Source: JBDHTS01 sp044220535
GTDB lineage: Bacteria > Pseudomonadota > Alphaproteobacteria > Micavibrionales > Micavibrionaceae
Assembly (NCBI GenBank): GCA_044220535.1
Contig: JBGAQU010000003.1
Location: 3,432-67,431 of the forward strand
Length of the DNA: 64,000 nucleotides
Direction of reading: 5' to 3'
Shown: positions 36,326-46,692 of the stretch, one piece after another
How positions within the stretch are numbered: the first letter of the stretch is position 1
Layout of the letters: each line of letters opens with the position of its first letter
Made by a program: the position numbers and the translations under genes
The notes under the pieces: model-generated
What the model was told of the DNA's origin: nothing
Database searches by the model: none
The model's input: only the letters and a program-made list of their open reading frames with translations

Positions 36326-39022
36326 ATGAAAACCGTCAACGATATCCGTTCCGAATTTATCAGCTACTACGTGAAGCAGGGCCACGCCCATGTGCAATCC
36401 GCGCCGCTGGTGCCGCAAAACGATCCGACGCTGATGTTCACGTCTGCGGGCATGGTGCCGTTCAAGGATATTTTCACAGGCAAGGAAAAACGCGCCTATA
36501 CCCGCGCGACGACGGCGCAGAAATGCCTGCGCGCGGGCGGCAAGCATAACGACCTGGACAATGTCGGCTACACCGCCCGCCATCTGACCTTCTTCGAAAT
36601 GATGGGCAATTTTTCCTTCGGCGATTATTTCAAAAGCGACGCCATCCCCTTCGCCTGGGAACTGGTCACCAAAAATTTCGGGCTGGATAAATCGAAACTG
36701 CTGGTCACCGTCTATCATACGGATGATGAGGCCGCATCCATCTGGAAAAAAGTCGCGGGCTTTTCCGACGACCGCATCATCCGCATCAAGACCAACGACA
36801 ATTTCTGGATGATGGGCGATACCGGCCCCTGCGGCCCCTGCTCCGAAATTTTCTACGACAAGGGCGAGCATATCGCGGGCGGCCCTCCGGGATCGCCGGA
36901 CGAAGACGGCGACCGCTTTCTTGAATTCTACAACCTCGTCTTCATGCAGTTCGAGCAGGAGCCGGATGGGCAAGGCGGGCACAAGCGCGCGCCCCTGCCG
37001 AAACCCTCCATCGATACAGGCCTCGGCCTCGAACGTATGGCGACGCTGCTGCAGGGCACGGAGTCTGTTTTCGAAATCGACCTGTTCCGCACCATCATCA
37101 AAACCACCGAAGAGATGGTGAAGGTGAAGGAAAACCCGTCCCACCGCGTCATCGCCGACCATTTACGCGCATCCTCTTTCATGCTGGCCGATGGCGTGAT
37201 GCCGTCTAACGAGGGCCGCGGCTACGTCCTGCGCCGGATCATGCGCCGCGGCATGCGTCACGCGCATTTGCTCGGCGCTGTCGAACCGTTGATGTACCGT
37301 CTGGTGCCGACATTGATCGCACTGATGGGTGATGCCTATCCGGAATTGAAACGCGCCCAGGCGCTGATCACCGAAACGCTGAAAAACGAAGAAGTGCGTT
37401 TCAAGAAAACCCTCGATCGCGGCCTCAAACTTCTGGATGAGGAAACCGCGTCGTTAAAATCAGGCCAGTCCCTGTCCGGCGACACGGCGTTCAAACTCTA
37501 CGACACGTTCGGCTTCCCGGTCGACCTGACCGCCGACGCCCTGCGCGCAAAAAACATGAGCGTCGATATGGCAGGCTTCGAGGCCGCCATGGACAAACAG
37601 AAACAAACCGCGCGCGCCAGTTGGGCGGGTACGGGCGACGCCACCAACGAAAAACTGTGGTTCGACGTTCTGGATGAAACCGGCCCGACCGAATTCTTAG
37701 GGTATGAGACCGAACGCGCGGAAGGCAAGATTCTCACCCTCCTCTCCTGTCATCCCGGCGAAAGCCGGGACCGGGTTGGGTCTTCATCCCCCGATCCCGG
37801 CTTTCGCCGGGATGTCAAATTTGGAACTGGCCAAACCGGGGTCATCCTAGTCAACCAGACGCCGTTCTATGCCGAATCCGGCGGCCAGACCGGCGATACA
37901 GGCATCATTATCGGTCCGAACGGCGAAGGCCAAGTGACCGACACGCTGAAAAAAGCGGGCAAGGTCTTCGCCCATGCCGTCACCGTGACCAAGGGCAGTT
38001 TCAAGACAGGCGAAGGCATCGAACTGAAAGTCGACCATGCCCGCCGCTCCAATATCCGCGCCCATCATTCCGTCACGCATCTTCTGCACGAAGCCCTGCG
38101 CCGCACGCTCGGCGACCATGTCGCGCAGAAAGGCAGCTTGCAGACGAATGAGCGCACGCGCTTCGACTTTGCGCAGCCGAATGCGATTACGCCTGAGCAG
38201 TTGAAAACCATCGAGGCCGAGGTCAATCAGGAAATCCTGGCCAATACCTCGGTCGAAACACGCGTCATGAGCATCGACGAAGCGATGGAAACCGGCGCCC
38301 GCGCTTTGTTCGGCGAAAAATACGGCGATGAAGTGCGCGTGGTCGCCATGGGCACGAAACCGGACGGCGCGAATAAAGTCTATTCCGTCGAACTCTGCGG
38401 CGGCACCCATGTCGGGCGCACGGGCGAAATCGGCCTGTTCAAGATTATCGGCGACTCCGCCGTCTCCGCCGGCGTACGCCGTGTCGAAGGCCTTGCGGGC
38501 AATGCCGCGCTCGAATACCTGAACGCGCAGGAACAAAAGCTGAAAAGCGCCGCCGATATCCTGAAGACAACACCGTCTGATTTGCCGGAGCGCATCAAAG
38601 CCCTGCAGGATCAGAACCGCAAGCTGGAACAGGAACTCTCCAGCCTCCGGCGCCAGATGGCGACCGGCTCCAGCGCGTCCTCCGCATCAGACTTTAAAGA
38701 CATTGGCGGCGTGAAATTCGCGGGCAAAGTCCTGGAAGGCTTCCCCGCGAAAGACCTGAAGCCGATGGTCGATGACTTAAAGAAAAAACTCGGCTCCGGC
38801 GTCGTCACGCTGATCGCGACCGATGACGGCAAGGCCTCCATCGTTGTCGGCGTCACCGACGACCTCACAGCGAAATACTCCGCTGTCGACCTCGTTAAAA
38901 CCGGCGTCGAAATCCTCGGCGGCAAGGGCGGCGGCGGCCGCCCCGATATGGCGCAGGGCGGCGGTCCGGACATCAAGGCCGCAAACGATGCGGTCAGCGC
39001 GATTGAGAAGGCGCTGGCCTGA
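36326..39022 (+). CDS. alaS: Alanyl-tRNA synthetase with an in-frame REP insertion
   Basis: 898 residues covering the catalytic core ([32 protein letters not shown]), tRNA-recognition helices, the editing domain with both zinc pairs ([13 protein letters not shown] and [15 protein letters not shown]) and the C-terminal DHHA1 region ending in [13 protein letters not shown]. It charges tRNA-Ala and edits mischarged Ser/Gly. Residues about 475-497, between the ILTLLS strand and [17 protein letters not shown], are encoded by a 69-bp REP palindrome inserted in frame at a loop at the beginning of the editing part. Essential gene, so the product is expected to work. No strong ribosome binding site before the ATG. 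Confidence 0.95.
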   Translation: MKTVNDIRSEFISYYVKQGHAHVQSAPLVPQNDPTLMFTSAGMVPFKDIFTGKEKRAYTRATTAQKCLRAGGKHNDLDNVGYTARHLTFFEMMGNFSFGDYFKSDAIPFAWELVTKNFGLDKSKLLVTVYHTDDEAASIWKKVAGFSDDRIIRIKTNDNFWMMGDTGPCGPCSEIFYDKGEHIAGGPPGSPDEDGDRFLEFYNLVFMQFEQEPDGQGGHKRAPLPKPSIDTGLGLERMATLLQGTESVFEIDLFRTIIKTTEEMVKVKENPSHRVIADHLRASSFMLADGVMPSNEGRGYVLRRIMRRGMRHAHLLGAVEPLMYRLVPTLIALMGDAYPELKRAQALITETLKNEEVRFKKTLDRGLKLLDEETASLKSGQSLSGDTAFKLYDTFGFPVDLTADALRAKNMSVDMAGFEAAMDKQKQTARASWAGTGDATNEKLWFDVLDETGPTEFLGYETERAEGKILTLLSCHPGESRDRVGSSSPDPGFRRDVKFGTGQTGVILVNQTPFYAESGGQTGDTGIIIGPNGEGQVTDTLKKAGKVFAHAVTVTKGSFKTGEGIELKVDHARRSNIRAHHSVTHLLHEALRRTLGDHVAQKGSLQTNERTRFDFAQPNAITPEQLKTIEAEVNQEILANTSVETRVMSIDEAMETGARALFGEKYGDEVRVVAMGTKPDGANKVYSVELCGGTHVGRTGEIGLFKIIGDSAVSAGVRRVEGLAGNAALEYLNAQEQKLKSAADILKTTPSDLPERIKALQDQNRKLEQELSSLRRQMATGSSASSASDFKDIGGVKFAGKVLEGFPAKDLKPMVDDLKKKLGSGVVTLIATDDGKASIVVGVTDDLTAKYSAVDLVKTGVEILGGKGGGGRPDMAQGGGPDIKAANDAVSAIEKALA
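37749..37817. repeat. REP/BIME-like palindrome inside alaS
   Basis: GTCATCCCGGCGAAAGCCGG and its inverse ending CCGGGATGTC, 69 bp (a multiple of three), the same family as the intergenic copies. Both flanks are normal AlaRS coding sequence. Confidence 0.9.
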
Positions 39023-39134
39023 GCGACCTCATATTATTCATAAGATAAAAATGCTTGTAAAACTTGATTTACAGGCATTTTACCCATATAAACACGCCAC
39101 CAAAGAGACTTAGGCTCAAATGACAGAGGACACC

Positions 39135-39560
39135 ATGGCTGCTACAGAACGCACTTTTTCGATCATCAAGCCCGACGCCACCCGCCGCAACCTGACGGGC
39201 GCGATCAACGCGCTGATTGAAAAAAACGGCCTGCGCATCGTCGGCCAGAAACGGATCCGCATGTCGAAACAACAGGCGGAAAAATTTTATGAAGTCCACA
39301 AGGAACGCCCGTTTTACGGCGAACTGGTTGAATTCATGACATCCGGTCCGGTCGTGGTTCAGGTTCTGGAAGGCGCAAACGCCGTCGCGAAATACCGCGA
39401 GGTCATGGGCGCGACCAACCCCGAAAACGCTGCCCCAGGAACCATCCGTAAGGAGCATGCAGAAAATGTCGGCGCGAATTCCGTGCATGGATCCGACAGC
39501 GCCGAAAACGCCACCATCGAAATCGCCCAGTTCTTCAAGACCGACGAAATTGTTGGTTAA
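39135..39560 (+). CDS. ndk: Nucleoside diphosphate kinase
   Basis: 141 residues starting [19 protein letters not shown], with AGAGGA before this ATG (an ATG five codons earlier has no such site). The active-site His is in [10 protein letters not shown] and the family [20 protein letters not shown] is intact. It balances NTP pools using ATP. Located after alaS and convergent with the hybrid histidine kinase. Confidence 0.96.
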   Translation: MAATERTFSIIKPDATRRNLTGAINALIEKNGLRIVGQKRIRMSKQQAEKFYEVHKERPFYGELVEFMTSGPVVVQVLEGANAVAKYREVMGATNPENAAPGTIRKEHAENVGANSVHGSDSAENATIEIAQFFKTDEIVG

Positions 39561-39566
39561 TCGGGG

Positions 39567-42500
39567 TCATTCCCGCAGCCAGGATTGAACCGCTTCCTGC
39601 GACCGCTGCGCGATGGCGGGCAGTCGCGCGCACCATTCGCGCATATCGTTGATGTCGTGGTCGGCCGCGAATTTTTCGATATGGATTGCCGCGTCCGACA
39701 TCTCCACCAATCCAAAATTCCCGGCCATGCCTTTCAGGTCATGGGCCTGCGATGCGATGTTCTCGGCGCTGGTATGGCTGGTCATGACCGTGACGATTTC
39801 ATTGATCTTGTCGAACAAACCGTCGACCATTTGCTTCAAGTCGTCCGCGGGCATCGCGCCCTTCAGGCTGGACAAGGCTGCTTCATCGAATGCTTGCTTG
39901 GCATCGCCGCTTTTGACTGCCGGCTCTTCATCGCCTTCCAGCGATAGACTGACCGTCATATTCGGCATGGGCGGCAAAACAAGACCGGGTTTCTTTATCC
40001 CCTCCTGCTTTACAGGTTCTTCTTTTGGCGGCTCCGGCTTTGCCGCTACAGGTTTCACCTCTGCGGGCGTCGGAACCGGCGTCACGACGCGAACCGCATT
40101 GCCTGTGGATGTGGATTCCTCCGGCAATTCAACCGGATTGTCCAGTTTGTTGGCGATGACTTTTTCAATCATGCCTTTCAGGCGTTTCGGGTCCACCGGC
40201 TTCACCATGTGGCCGTTCATATTGGCCGTGTAGCACATACGTATTTCGGATTCCTGAGATTTCCCAGTCAGCGCGATGATCGGGGTCGCCGCCTTCTTGC
40301 GATCCTTCATTGCGCGAATGGCCTTGGTCGTGCCCATGCCGCTGAGGCCCGGCAGATTGACGTCCATCAGGATCATGTCAAAGCTTTCAGCCGCCACCAT
40401 CTCCAACGCCTTTTCGCCCGATCCGCACAACGTGATTTTGTGTCCCAGGCGTTGCACGAATTCCTTCAGCAGTTTCTGGTTGATCTCATTATCCTCAACC
40501 CCAAGGATATTCAGCGATTTTTCCGGCGCCCCTGCGAAATCGCTTTTCGCCGCGCGGCCATCCACCGCTTCGGCGCTGCCGTTTTCGACAATCAGTGTAA
40601 AGAAGAAGATGCTGCCGTGGCCTTCGGTTGAATCGATATGAATCTTTCCGCCCATCGCCTCGATCAGGCGCTGTGAAATTGCAAGGCCCAGGCCTGTGCC
40701 GCCGAATTTTCTCGACGTGCTGCTGTCGGCCTGCGCGAATGGATTGAACAGGTTTTTCTGCGCTTCCTTGGAAATGCCGACACCCGTATCTTCCACCGAA
40801 AACCGGATGCGATGCACCGTACCGGACCGCGTATCGGCTGTCGGGTCCAGCTTGACGCGCAACGTCACCGAGCCGTTCTGCGTGAATTTGATCGAGTTCC
40901 CGGTCAGGTTCAAAAGCACCTGCCGCAGCCTCACGGGATCGCCGATCACATAGCGCGGCACGTTCGCATCCATATCCGCCTTCAGCACCAGCCCTTTGCC
41001 GGTCGCATGGCCGGACATCAACGTCACGATGCTGTTGATAATACGGTGCAGGTCGAAATCGATATGCTCCAGTTCCATCTTGCCGCTTTCGATCTTCTCG
41101 AAATCGAGAATATCGTTCAGCAGCGACAGCATGGCGTCGCCTGAATCCTGAATGGTCTGCGCGTAATCCAGCTGTTCCTTGTTCAGTTTCGATTCCAGGA
41201 GCAGGCGCACCATCCCCATAATGCCCGACATCGGCGTCCGGATCTCATGGCTGATCACGGCCAGGAAGGCGGATTTGGCGCGGTTGGCTTCATCGGCGCC
41301 GTCTTTGGCGCGGCGCATTTCCTCGTTTTGCTGAACCTCGCGCTCGCGCATCGAATTCATGACGTCACGCTCGTGCTCGATCAGCCGTTTCAGGCGATTG
41401 ATTTCCGATGCTTCCTTGGACTGGCGCAACCGCGCGAAACTTTCGGATTCATCGTCCGTTTCCGAAGCTTGCCTTGCCGTCTGGCGCTGCGTTTTAAAGA
41501 ATTTTGTAATATTGGCCGTCGCGAATAAAATCCCCTGGGGGATGATCGCATACCAGTATGCCGCCACCGTGGATGACGTCACGGGAATGATATCGGACAA
41601 GGCCAGCACGCTGCATATCAACCCGGCCAGCATGATCAGCCAGGCAAGGCCGAACTGCCGCGCCCCATATTGCCCCTTATAGGCTTGCGCGAATGACAGC
41701 ATGGTGAGGAAGGCAAGCCCGCCGATCATGGGCACCACGACACCCAGGATCCTGAACGGCAAATCCGCCGGAAGAAAAAATACGCTGGCCGAAACAGCCA
41801 TCGCTGAAAGCACTATAAATGCAATCAGGATACGATGCTGCATGGAATCGAAGGATCGTATGTTGAGGAATATCTTGCCGCTGAGCAGTGAAACAATGAT
41901 AACAGCGCCCAGAAGCAATTGCGGCGCCTGGCCTGCCATAGGGTTTTCCGTGAACAGGGCATTGTTCTGATACTGTAGCAATTCATATTGCAGCAGGTAG
42001 TAGGCCAGGAACAACCAGCCGTCGCGTGAACGCCCGAACAGAAGCGCGCCGCCGAACAATCCCAGCATCAACATGGTGAAGCGGCCCAATAACCTGTCCA
42101 CGCGGTACGGGTTGTTGGCATTGTCCATGAAGGCTTTTTCCATGGTCAGCATCGGGACCAGCGTGACAATATGCCCGGCATGCGGCACGGCATAGATCAC
42201 AAACACCGACCGCTTGCCCTTGGGCACGTTGACCTTGACCGCGGATCCTGACACCGTGCCGCCGCTGATATACGGATTATCCGCGGCCGATATCGTGTCG
42301 AGATAACGCGTGTTGCTTGTATTCTCATAGATGGAAATATCTTTCAGCATGCCGATGCGGCCATCCATGTGCTGGCCAAAGGATAAGATCCAGTTATCCG
42401 TCCAGCTGTCGTTCTGGACGACGACGACAATCCAGTGCGGAATGCCCGAAGCCCCCAGATTGATGACATCGCCATTGATCCGCTCACCCTTCTGGCCGGC

Positions 42501-42752
42501 GTTAAAATTATCGATCAGCGTGCGATAGGAAATGCGCCCGCCCGGATCGGCGGTGACATAGGCATAGGATGAGGCAATAAACTGTTTTTCCTGGTCCTGA
42601 AGGGTCAGGGTGCCCGGCAGCTGCGTCTGGGCCCAGGACGGCGACGCTAGAGCCAAAAACAGGAGCGCAGCCGCAATAATCCATAAGCCATTGAATAAAC
42701 GATGACTTTTAGGACTAAACATCTGGCGGATCGAATGCGGGACGCCCATCAT
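39567..42752 (-). CDS. Hybrid sensor histidine kinase (7TM-DISM type) with receiver and Hpt
   Basis: 1061 residues. Signal segment about 25-42, extracytoplasmic 7TMR-DISM-like domain to about 215, seven membrane helices (about 220-425), short coiled coil, HisKA with the phosphoacceptor in AVISHEIRTPMSG, HATPase with NLTGNSIKFTQNG, DTGVGIS and GGTGLGLAIS, a receiver with GVEDNEINQKLL, MILMDVNLPGLSG and the K of MVKPVD, and a C-terminal Hpt domain with AHDLKGMAGNFG. It senses an unknown periplasmic signal and relays phosphate His-Asp-His. The stand-alone receiver at 10356 has no known link. Proline-rich linker between receiver and Hpt. Confidence 0.93.
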   Translation of the reverse strand: MMGVPHSIRQMFSPKSHRLFNGLWIIAAALLFLALASPSWAQTQLPGTLTLQDQEKQFIASSYAYVTADPGGRISYRTLIDNFNAGQKGERINGDVINLGASGIPHWIVVVVQNDSWTDNWILSFGQHMDGRIGMLKDISIYENTSNTRYLDTISAADNPYISGGTVSGSAVKVNVPKGKRSVFVIYAVPHAGHIVTLVPMLTMEKAFMDNANNPYRVDRLLGRFTMLMLGLFGGALLFGRSRDGWLFLAYYLLQYELLQYQNNALFTENPMAGQAPQLLLGAVIIVSLLSGKIFLNIRSFDSMQHRILIAFIVLSAMAVSASVFFLPADLPFRILGVVVPMIGGLAFLTMLSFAQAYKGQYGARQFGLAWLIMLAGLICSVLALSDIIPVTSSTVAAYWYAIIPQGILFATANITKFFKTQRQTARQASETDDESESFARLRQSKEASEINRLKRLIEHERDVMNSMREREVQQNEEMRRAKDGADEANRAKSAFLAVISHEIRTPMSGIMGMVRLLLESKLNKEQLDYAQTIQDSGDAMLSLLNDILDFEKIESGKMELEHIDFDLHRIINSIVTLMSGHATGKGLVLKADMDANVPRYVIGDPVRLRQVLLNLTGNSIKFTQNGSVTLRVKLDPTADTRSGTVHRIRFSVEDTGVGISKEAQKNLFNPFAQADSSTSRKFGGTGLGLAISQRLIEAMGGKIHIDSTEGHGSIFFFTLIVENGSAEAVDGRAAKSDFAGAPEKSLNILGVEDNEINQKLLKEFVQRLGHKITLCGSGEKALEMVAAESFDMILMDVNLPGLSGMGTTKAIRAMKDRKKAATPIIALTGKSQESEIRMCYTANMNGHMVKPVDPKRLKGMIEKVIANKLDNPVELPEESTSTGNAVRVVTPVPTPAEVKPVAAKPEPPKEEPVKQEGIKKPGLVLPPMPNMTVSLSLEGDEEPAVKSGDAKQAFDEAALSSLKGAMPADDLKQMVDGLFDKINEIVTVMTSHTSAENIASQAHDLKGMAGNFGLVEMSDAAIHIEKFAADHDINDMREWCARLPAIAQRSQEAVQSWLRE

Positions 42753-42822
42753 GACTTATAGGACCGCTTGCAATACGGTCCTCTCCAAGCGTCATAATGC
42801 CCTTGAAATGGTTACAAAAAGC

Positions 42823-42984
42823 CTAATGAAACGGCTTCCATGCCACAAAAACCGCAGCCATCAAAATCAGCAGAGCAACAATAGCGATAATGCTGATTTT
42901 GCTGAATTCAATAAAATTGCTCCAGAACATCTGTGCATGCTCCAGCTGCTCTCTGTCGACTTCAACCGGCGTGTGATGGTCCAT
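42823..42984 (-). CDS. aa3-type cytochrome c oxidase subunit IV-like small protein
   Basis: 53 residues starting MDHHTPVEVDREQLEHAQMF, with AGGAGG at correct spacing before the ATG; a longer frame from 43023 has no site. One C-terminal membrane helix (ISIIAIVALLILMAAVFV) preceded by an aromatic W.NFIEFSK stretch matches the bacterial aa3 oxidase subunit IV family (PF07835-like). In the inner membrane it would accompany the oxidase, whose main subunits are not nearby. Located between purN and the hybrid kinase. Confidence 0.65.
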   Translation of the reverse strand: MDHHTPVEVDREQLEHAQMFWSNFIEFSKISIIAIVALLILMAAVFVAWKPFH

Positions 42985-43026
42985 GATGTCCTCCTGGAAA
43001 ACAAGCGTCTGTTTTTGATACATTTT

Positions 43027-43632
43027 TTAAGAACGGTTTTCAACTTCTTCTTTTAATTTGCCGGCCACCCTCCGCACCGCCTCCGGATAGGCCAAATGCT
43101 CCTGCTCCAGAATGCGCGCCGCCAGGCTGTCTGCTGTATCGCCGGGCAGGATGGGCACACGGCGTTGCAGGATCACCGGACCGGCATCCATTTCCGGGAT
43201 CACGTAATGCACCGTGCATCCGCTTTCCGCCCGTCCATCCGCCAATGCCCGCGCATGAGTATCCAGACCTTTATAATCCGGCAGCAATGAAGGATGAATA
43301 TTGATGATGCGATCTGCCCAGCGATCGATAAACCCCGCGCTTAAAATCCGCATAAACCCGGCCAGGCAGACCAGTTCAACACTGTGGCGGCGCAAGACTG
43401 CGTCCATGGCATTTTCGAATGCAGTCTTATCCGCATATTGCTTGTGATCGACAATCTCCGTCGCCACGCCTGCGTTTTGCGCAACGGCCAGCCCGCCCGC
43501 ATCCGTCTTGTTTGAAAGGACGACCGCAATTTCCGCCGGAAAACCGGACTTCGCGCAGGCGTTCAATATCGCCTGCATATTGCTGCCGCGCCCGGAAATC
43601 AGGATGCCTAGTTTTATCCTGCGCGGGCCCAT
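43027..43632 (-). CDS. purN: Phosphoribosylglycinamide formyltransferase
   Basis: 201 residues, folate-dependent GAR transformylase of purine synthesis. The N-terminal LGILISGRGSNMQAIL, CLAGFMRILS, the catalytic Asn/His strand INIHPSLLPDYKGLDTH and the conserved Asp in PEMDAGPVI are all present. Its start overlaps the end of purM by 19 bp, the usual alphaproteobacterial purMN arrangement. Confidence 0.95.
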   Translation of the reverse strand: MGPRRIKLGILISGRGSNMQAILNACAKSGFPAEIAVVLSNKTDAGGLAVAQNAGVATEIVDHKQYADKTAFENAMDAVLRRHSVELVCLAGFMRILSAGFIDRWADRIINIHPSLLPDYKGLDTHARALADGRAESGCTVHYVIPEMDAGPVILQRRVPILPGDTADSLAARILEQEHLAYPEAVRRVAGKLKEEVENRS

Positions 43633-44276
43633 GCTTTTTCCCTGTTGGCGACGACGACACGATGACCGTCCGTATGCTTCGCGATGCTGCCGATTACGGA
43701 CACGCGTTCACCCGAAGCTTCCAGCACACGGCGCAGCCTGTCCGCATCGTCCGGCCTGCAGGCGACGATCATCCCGATGCCGCTATTCAGCGTCAGCGCC
43801 ATATCGTCATGGCTCAGCCGTCCCGCCTCCGCCAGCCAGCGGAAGACAGGCGGCAGCTCCCATGCGCTGGCGTCAATATGCACGGAAAGACCATCCGGCA
43901 GCATGCGATGCGCGTTTTCCAAAAGCCCCCCGCCGGTGATATGCGCCATGCCCAGAATGGCGGGCTTGCCGTCCGCGCCGTTTTCCTTGATAGCCTTCAG
44001 GATTGATTTCACGTAAATCCGGGTCGGCGTCAGCAGGAAGGCACCCAGCGTCTTGCCTTCTGAAAACGCCGTTTCCTTATCGTATGAAAACCCCTGCGCG
44101 CCCGAAACGATGCGCCGCACCAGCGAAAACCCGTTGGAATGCAGCCCGCTGGAAGCCAGGCCCAGCACCGTGTCGCCTTCGCGGATCGCACTGCCGTCGA
44201 TCATGCGCGCGCGTTCCACCGCGCCGACGCTGAACCCCGCCAGGTCGTAATCGCCCTTCGCGTACATGCCCGGCAT
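43614..44276 (-). CDS. purM: AIR synthetase, C-terminal part (purM broken by a frameshift)
   Basis: The 220-residue downstream portion of phosphoribosylformylglycinamidine cyclo-ligase, starting within MPGMYAKGDYDLAGF and running through SSGLHSNGFSLVRRI, GMAHITGGGLLEN and the C-terminal SGIGMIVAC. It follows directly on the upstream fragment: adding one G to the run at 44308-44311 restores [20 protein letters not shown]. It catalyses ATP-dependent ring closure to AIR. As purM is needed for de novo purine synthesis and the rest is intact, a sequencing error is as likely as a real mutation. Confidence 0.85.
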   Translation of the reverse strand: MPGMYAKGDYDLAGFSVGAVERARMIDGSAIREGDTVLGLASSGLHSNGFSLVRRIVSGAQGFSYDKETAFSEGKTLGAFLLTPTRIYVKSILKAIKENGADGKPAILGMAHITGGGLLENAHRMLPDGLSVHIDASAWELPPVFRWLAEAGRLSHDDMALTLNSGIGMIVACRPDDADRLRRVLEASGERVSVIGSIAKHTDGHRVVVANREKAWARAG

Positions 44277-44296
44277 TTCGGCCGTCTCTCCGCCGA

Positions 44297-44716
44297 TCAG
44301 GGCGCAACCCCTTCGCTGCAGCCTTTGGCTATGCCCTTGATAATGGCTTCGCCCGTATCGACGTCCAGCACGCCGCTCGCGAAATAATCGAGGAAAAACA
44401 GCGGTTCAGCGCCCGACGTGACCAGGTCGTTGACGCACATCGCCACCAGGTCGATCCCGACCGTGTCATGGATGCCCGTATCGATGGCGATTTTCAGCTT
44501 CGTTCCCACCCCGTCGGTGGAGGACACCAGCACCGGGTCCTTGTAATCCAGCTTTTTCAGGTCGAACATGGCGCCGAAGCCGCCCAGGCCGCCCATCACG
44601 CCGGGACGGACGGTCTTTTTGACATGCGGCTTGATGCGTTCGACCAGCGTCGCCCCGGCCTCGATATCGACCCCGGCCTCTTTATAGGCGCTCGCGCTGT
44701 TTTTCCCGTCTTTCAT
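44297..44716 (-). CDS. purM: AIR synthetase, N-terminal part (purM broken by a frameshift)
   Basis: The 139-residue upstream portion: [13 protein letters not shown] at the start, [24 protein letters not shown] (nucleotide-binding loop) and [20 protein letters not shown], then [10 protein letters not shown] and a premature TGA. Normal proteins continue with the [16 protein letters not shown] segment, which is present in the next frame. The two parts together give the normal length of about 350 residues. Confidence 0.85.
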   Translation of the reverse strand: MKDGKNSASAYKEAGVDIEAGATLVERIKPHVKKTVRPGVMGGLGGFGAMFDLKKLDYKDPVLVSSTDGVGTKLKIAIDTGIHDTVGIDLVAMCVNDLVTSGAEPLFFLDYFASGVLDVDTGEAIIKGIAKGCSEGVAP

Positions 44717-44775
44717 TTTGCATCCCGTGCCGAAGGCATATATAAATCTGATGGGTGGAGAAGGATACCCTTATC

Positions 44776-45567
44776 ATGGCCAGACAATACAGAGTTTCGT
44801 TTTTCCGGTACAGCCTGCTGATCGTCTTTTTTGCGCTGGTTTCTATCGCCAACCCCGCCAAAGCGCAGGATGACGGCATGTTTACTGTCACGGGGGTGAA
44901 GGCCGACGCCACCGCCGCCAGCGCGGTCGAGGCGCGGCAGCAGGCCTTCGACAAGGCGCAGGTGGACGCCTTTACCCAGTTGGCGTCCCGCTTTATGTCC
45001 GAAGACCAGATGAAGACTTTCCAGCCGCCGCCCGTGATGGAGATCACCCTGCTGGTCGACGATTTCGAGATCACGCAGGAACAGCTCTCCGCCGTACGCT
45101 ATGTCGGCACTTATACATTCCGATTCAAGAAAGGCGCGACGCAGGGATGGTTTGCATCCCACGCCGCCGCCATGCCGCCTGTGGCCAATGCGGGCATGAC
45201 GCCGCCGGATCCGTCCATGGCCGGCGCTGTGCCGGCGCAGGCCATGCCGGCCGTTCCGGTATCCTCCATGGATGGCGTGTTTATCCCGACCCCTGCGGGC
45301 AACAGCCTGCGCGCGCGCATCCGTTTCACCGGCATGCCGCAATGGATGCAGGCGCAAAAAACCCTGCACCGCATACCGGGCGTGACGGGGATAGACCTGT
45401 CCTCCCTCAAACCCAATGAGGCGCTGGTGGATATCCGTTACCAGGGCAGCCCTGACATACTGCGCCAGTCTTTCGCGCAGGCGGGTTTAATTCTGACGGA
45501 TGCGGGCCAGCCGGGCCTTTATGATATCGGCGCGATGCCTGCAGTGCCCTACGGCCAGCCGCAATGA
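44776..45567 (+). CDS. DUF2066-like exported protein
   Basis: 263 residues. The signal peptide ends at ANPAKAQ, then a DUF2066-type domain (FTVTGVKADATAASAVEARQ, ITLLVDDFEITQEQLSAVRYVGTYTFRFK), a proline/alanine/methionine-rich linker (about 145-185) and a second small domain. In alphaproteobacteria this family sits between purM and an AI-2E permease/hdaA pair, exactly as here. Function unknown. I chose the ATG at 44776; a GTG at 44755 is possible. Stop overlaps the next ATG (ATGA). Confidence 0.75.
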   Translation: MARQYRVSFFRYSLLIVFFALVSIANPAKAQDDGMFTVTGVKADATAASAVEARQQAFDKAQVDAFTQLASRFMSEDQMKTFQPPPVMEITLLVDDFEITQEQLSAVRYVGTYTFRFKKGATQGWFASHAAAMPPVANAGMTPPDPSMAGAVPAQAMPAVPVSSMDGVFIPTPAGNSLRARIRFTGMPQWMQAQKTLHRIPGVTGIDLSSLKPNEALVDIRYQGSPDILRQSFAQAGLILTDAGQPGLYDIGAMPAVPYGQPQ

Positions 45568-46688
45568 ACGGTGACAACCAAAACCTGACGCATAGCCGCA
45601 TCCAGCTGATGTTCTGGGCAGGGACGCTAGGCCTTGTCTTCCTGTTCGTCTGGATTTTCAAAGGTATGTTGCTCCCTTTCGTTCTGGGCACGATCATCGC
45701 CTATCTCCTCGATCCCGCCGTCAAGGCGATGCGCCGCCGCAATATCCCGCGCTGGGCCGCGTCGCTGCTGATCCTCGGCACATTCGCCTTGTCCGTGATC
45801 ATACTCATGCTCCTGCTGATGCCGATTGCGTACAGGGAGGTGATGCAGCTGGTGGACACGTTGCCGCAGTATATCGACCGCGCGACACAGATCGTCCATG
45901 ACTCGTCCAACTGGCTGCAGAAGCGTTTCCGCGGCGCCGACCTGACCAATATCCAGGACGCGCTTCAGAATAACATCTCCACCGCGATGCAGGCAGGCGG
46001 CGGCCAGGTCCTGACGCTGGCGACGGGCGGCTGGGCGGTCATCAATATCATCTATACCGCCGTGTTGACGCCGATCATCGCCTTCCTGATGATGAATGAC
46101 TGGCCGCGCATGAAACACTGGCTGGACGATATGGTGCCACGCGGCAGCCATGAGACGGTGGGCGAGCTGTGGCATGAGATCGACGCGAAACTCTCCGGCT
46201 TTATACGCGGTCAGCTGACCGTCTGCTTCCTGCTGGGGATGAGCTACGCGATCGCGCTGACCGTGGCGGGACTGAATTTCGGGTTCCTGATCGGGCTGAT
46301 GATCGGCGTGATGACGATCATCCCCCTGGTCGGTTCCACGACCGGCCTTTTGATCGCCCTCACCGTCGGCTGGTTTCAGACCGGTGAGCTCAGCTATCTC
46401 GCCATTATCGGCGGCATCTTCTTCATGGGGCAATTTGTCGAAGGCAATATTCTCACGCCGCGCGTGATGGGCAAATCGGTCGGCATGCATTCGCTATGGG
46501 TGCTGTTCGCCCTGATGGCGGGCGGCACATTGTTTGGCATCGTCGGCATGCTGATGGCCGTGCCGGTGATGGCGGTCGCGGGCGTGCTGATCGGTTACAC
46601 GATCCGCCGCTATAAACAAAGCGTCTTCTATAACCCGCCCGTGCCGGAGACAATGCTGCCCGAACCACCTGCCAGCGATAGCTTGTAA
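45564..46688 (+). CDS. AI-2E family (PerM-like) permease
   Basis: 374 residues, about eight membrane helices in the typical 3+5 arrangement with a central soluble stretch (about 95-150) and the conserved GQLTVCFLLGMSYAIAL, MIGVMTIIPLVGSTTGLL and FVEGNILTPRVMGKSVGMH. Family members are putative exporters or ion antiporters; AI-2 transport is shown for few, so substrate is open. Overlaps the DUF2066 gene by 4 bp and is followed after 4 bp by hdaA. Confidence 0.88.
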   Translation: MNGDNQNLTHSRIQLMFWAGTLGLVFLFVWIFKGMLLPFVLGTIIAYLLDPAVKAMRRRNIPRWAASLLILGTFALSVIILMLLLMPIAYREVMQLVDTLPQYIDRATQIVHDSSNWLQKRFRGADLTNIQDALQNNISTAMQAGGGQVLTLATGGWAVINIIYTAVLTPIIAFLMMNDWPRMKHWLDDMVPRGSHETVGELWHEIDAKLSGFIRGQLTVCFLLGMSYAIALTVAGLNFGFLIGLMIGVMTIIPLVGSTTGLLIALTVGWFQTGELSYLAIIGGIFFMGQFVEGNILTPRVMGKSVGMHSLWVLFALMAGGTLFGIVGMLMAVPVMAVAGVLIGYTIRRYKQSVFYNPPVPETMLPEPPASDSL

Positions 46689-46692
46689 CGCC

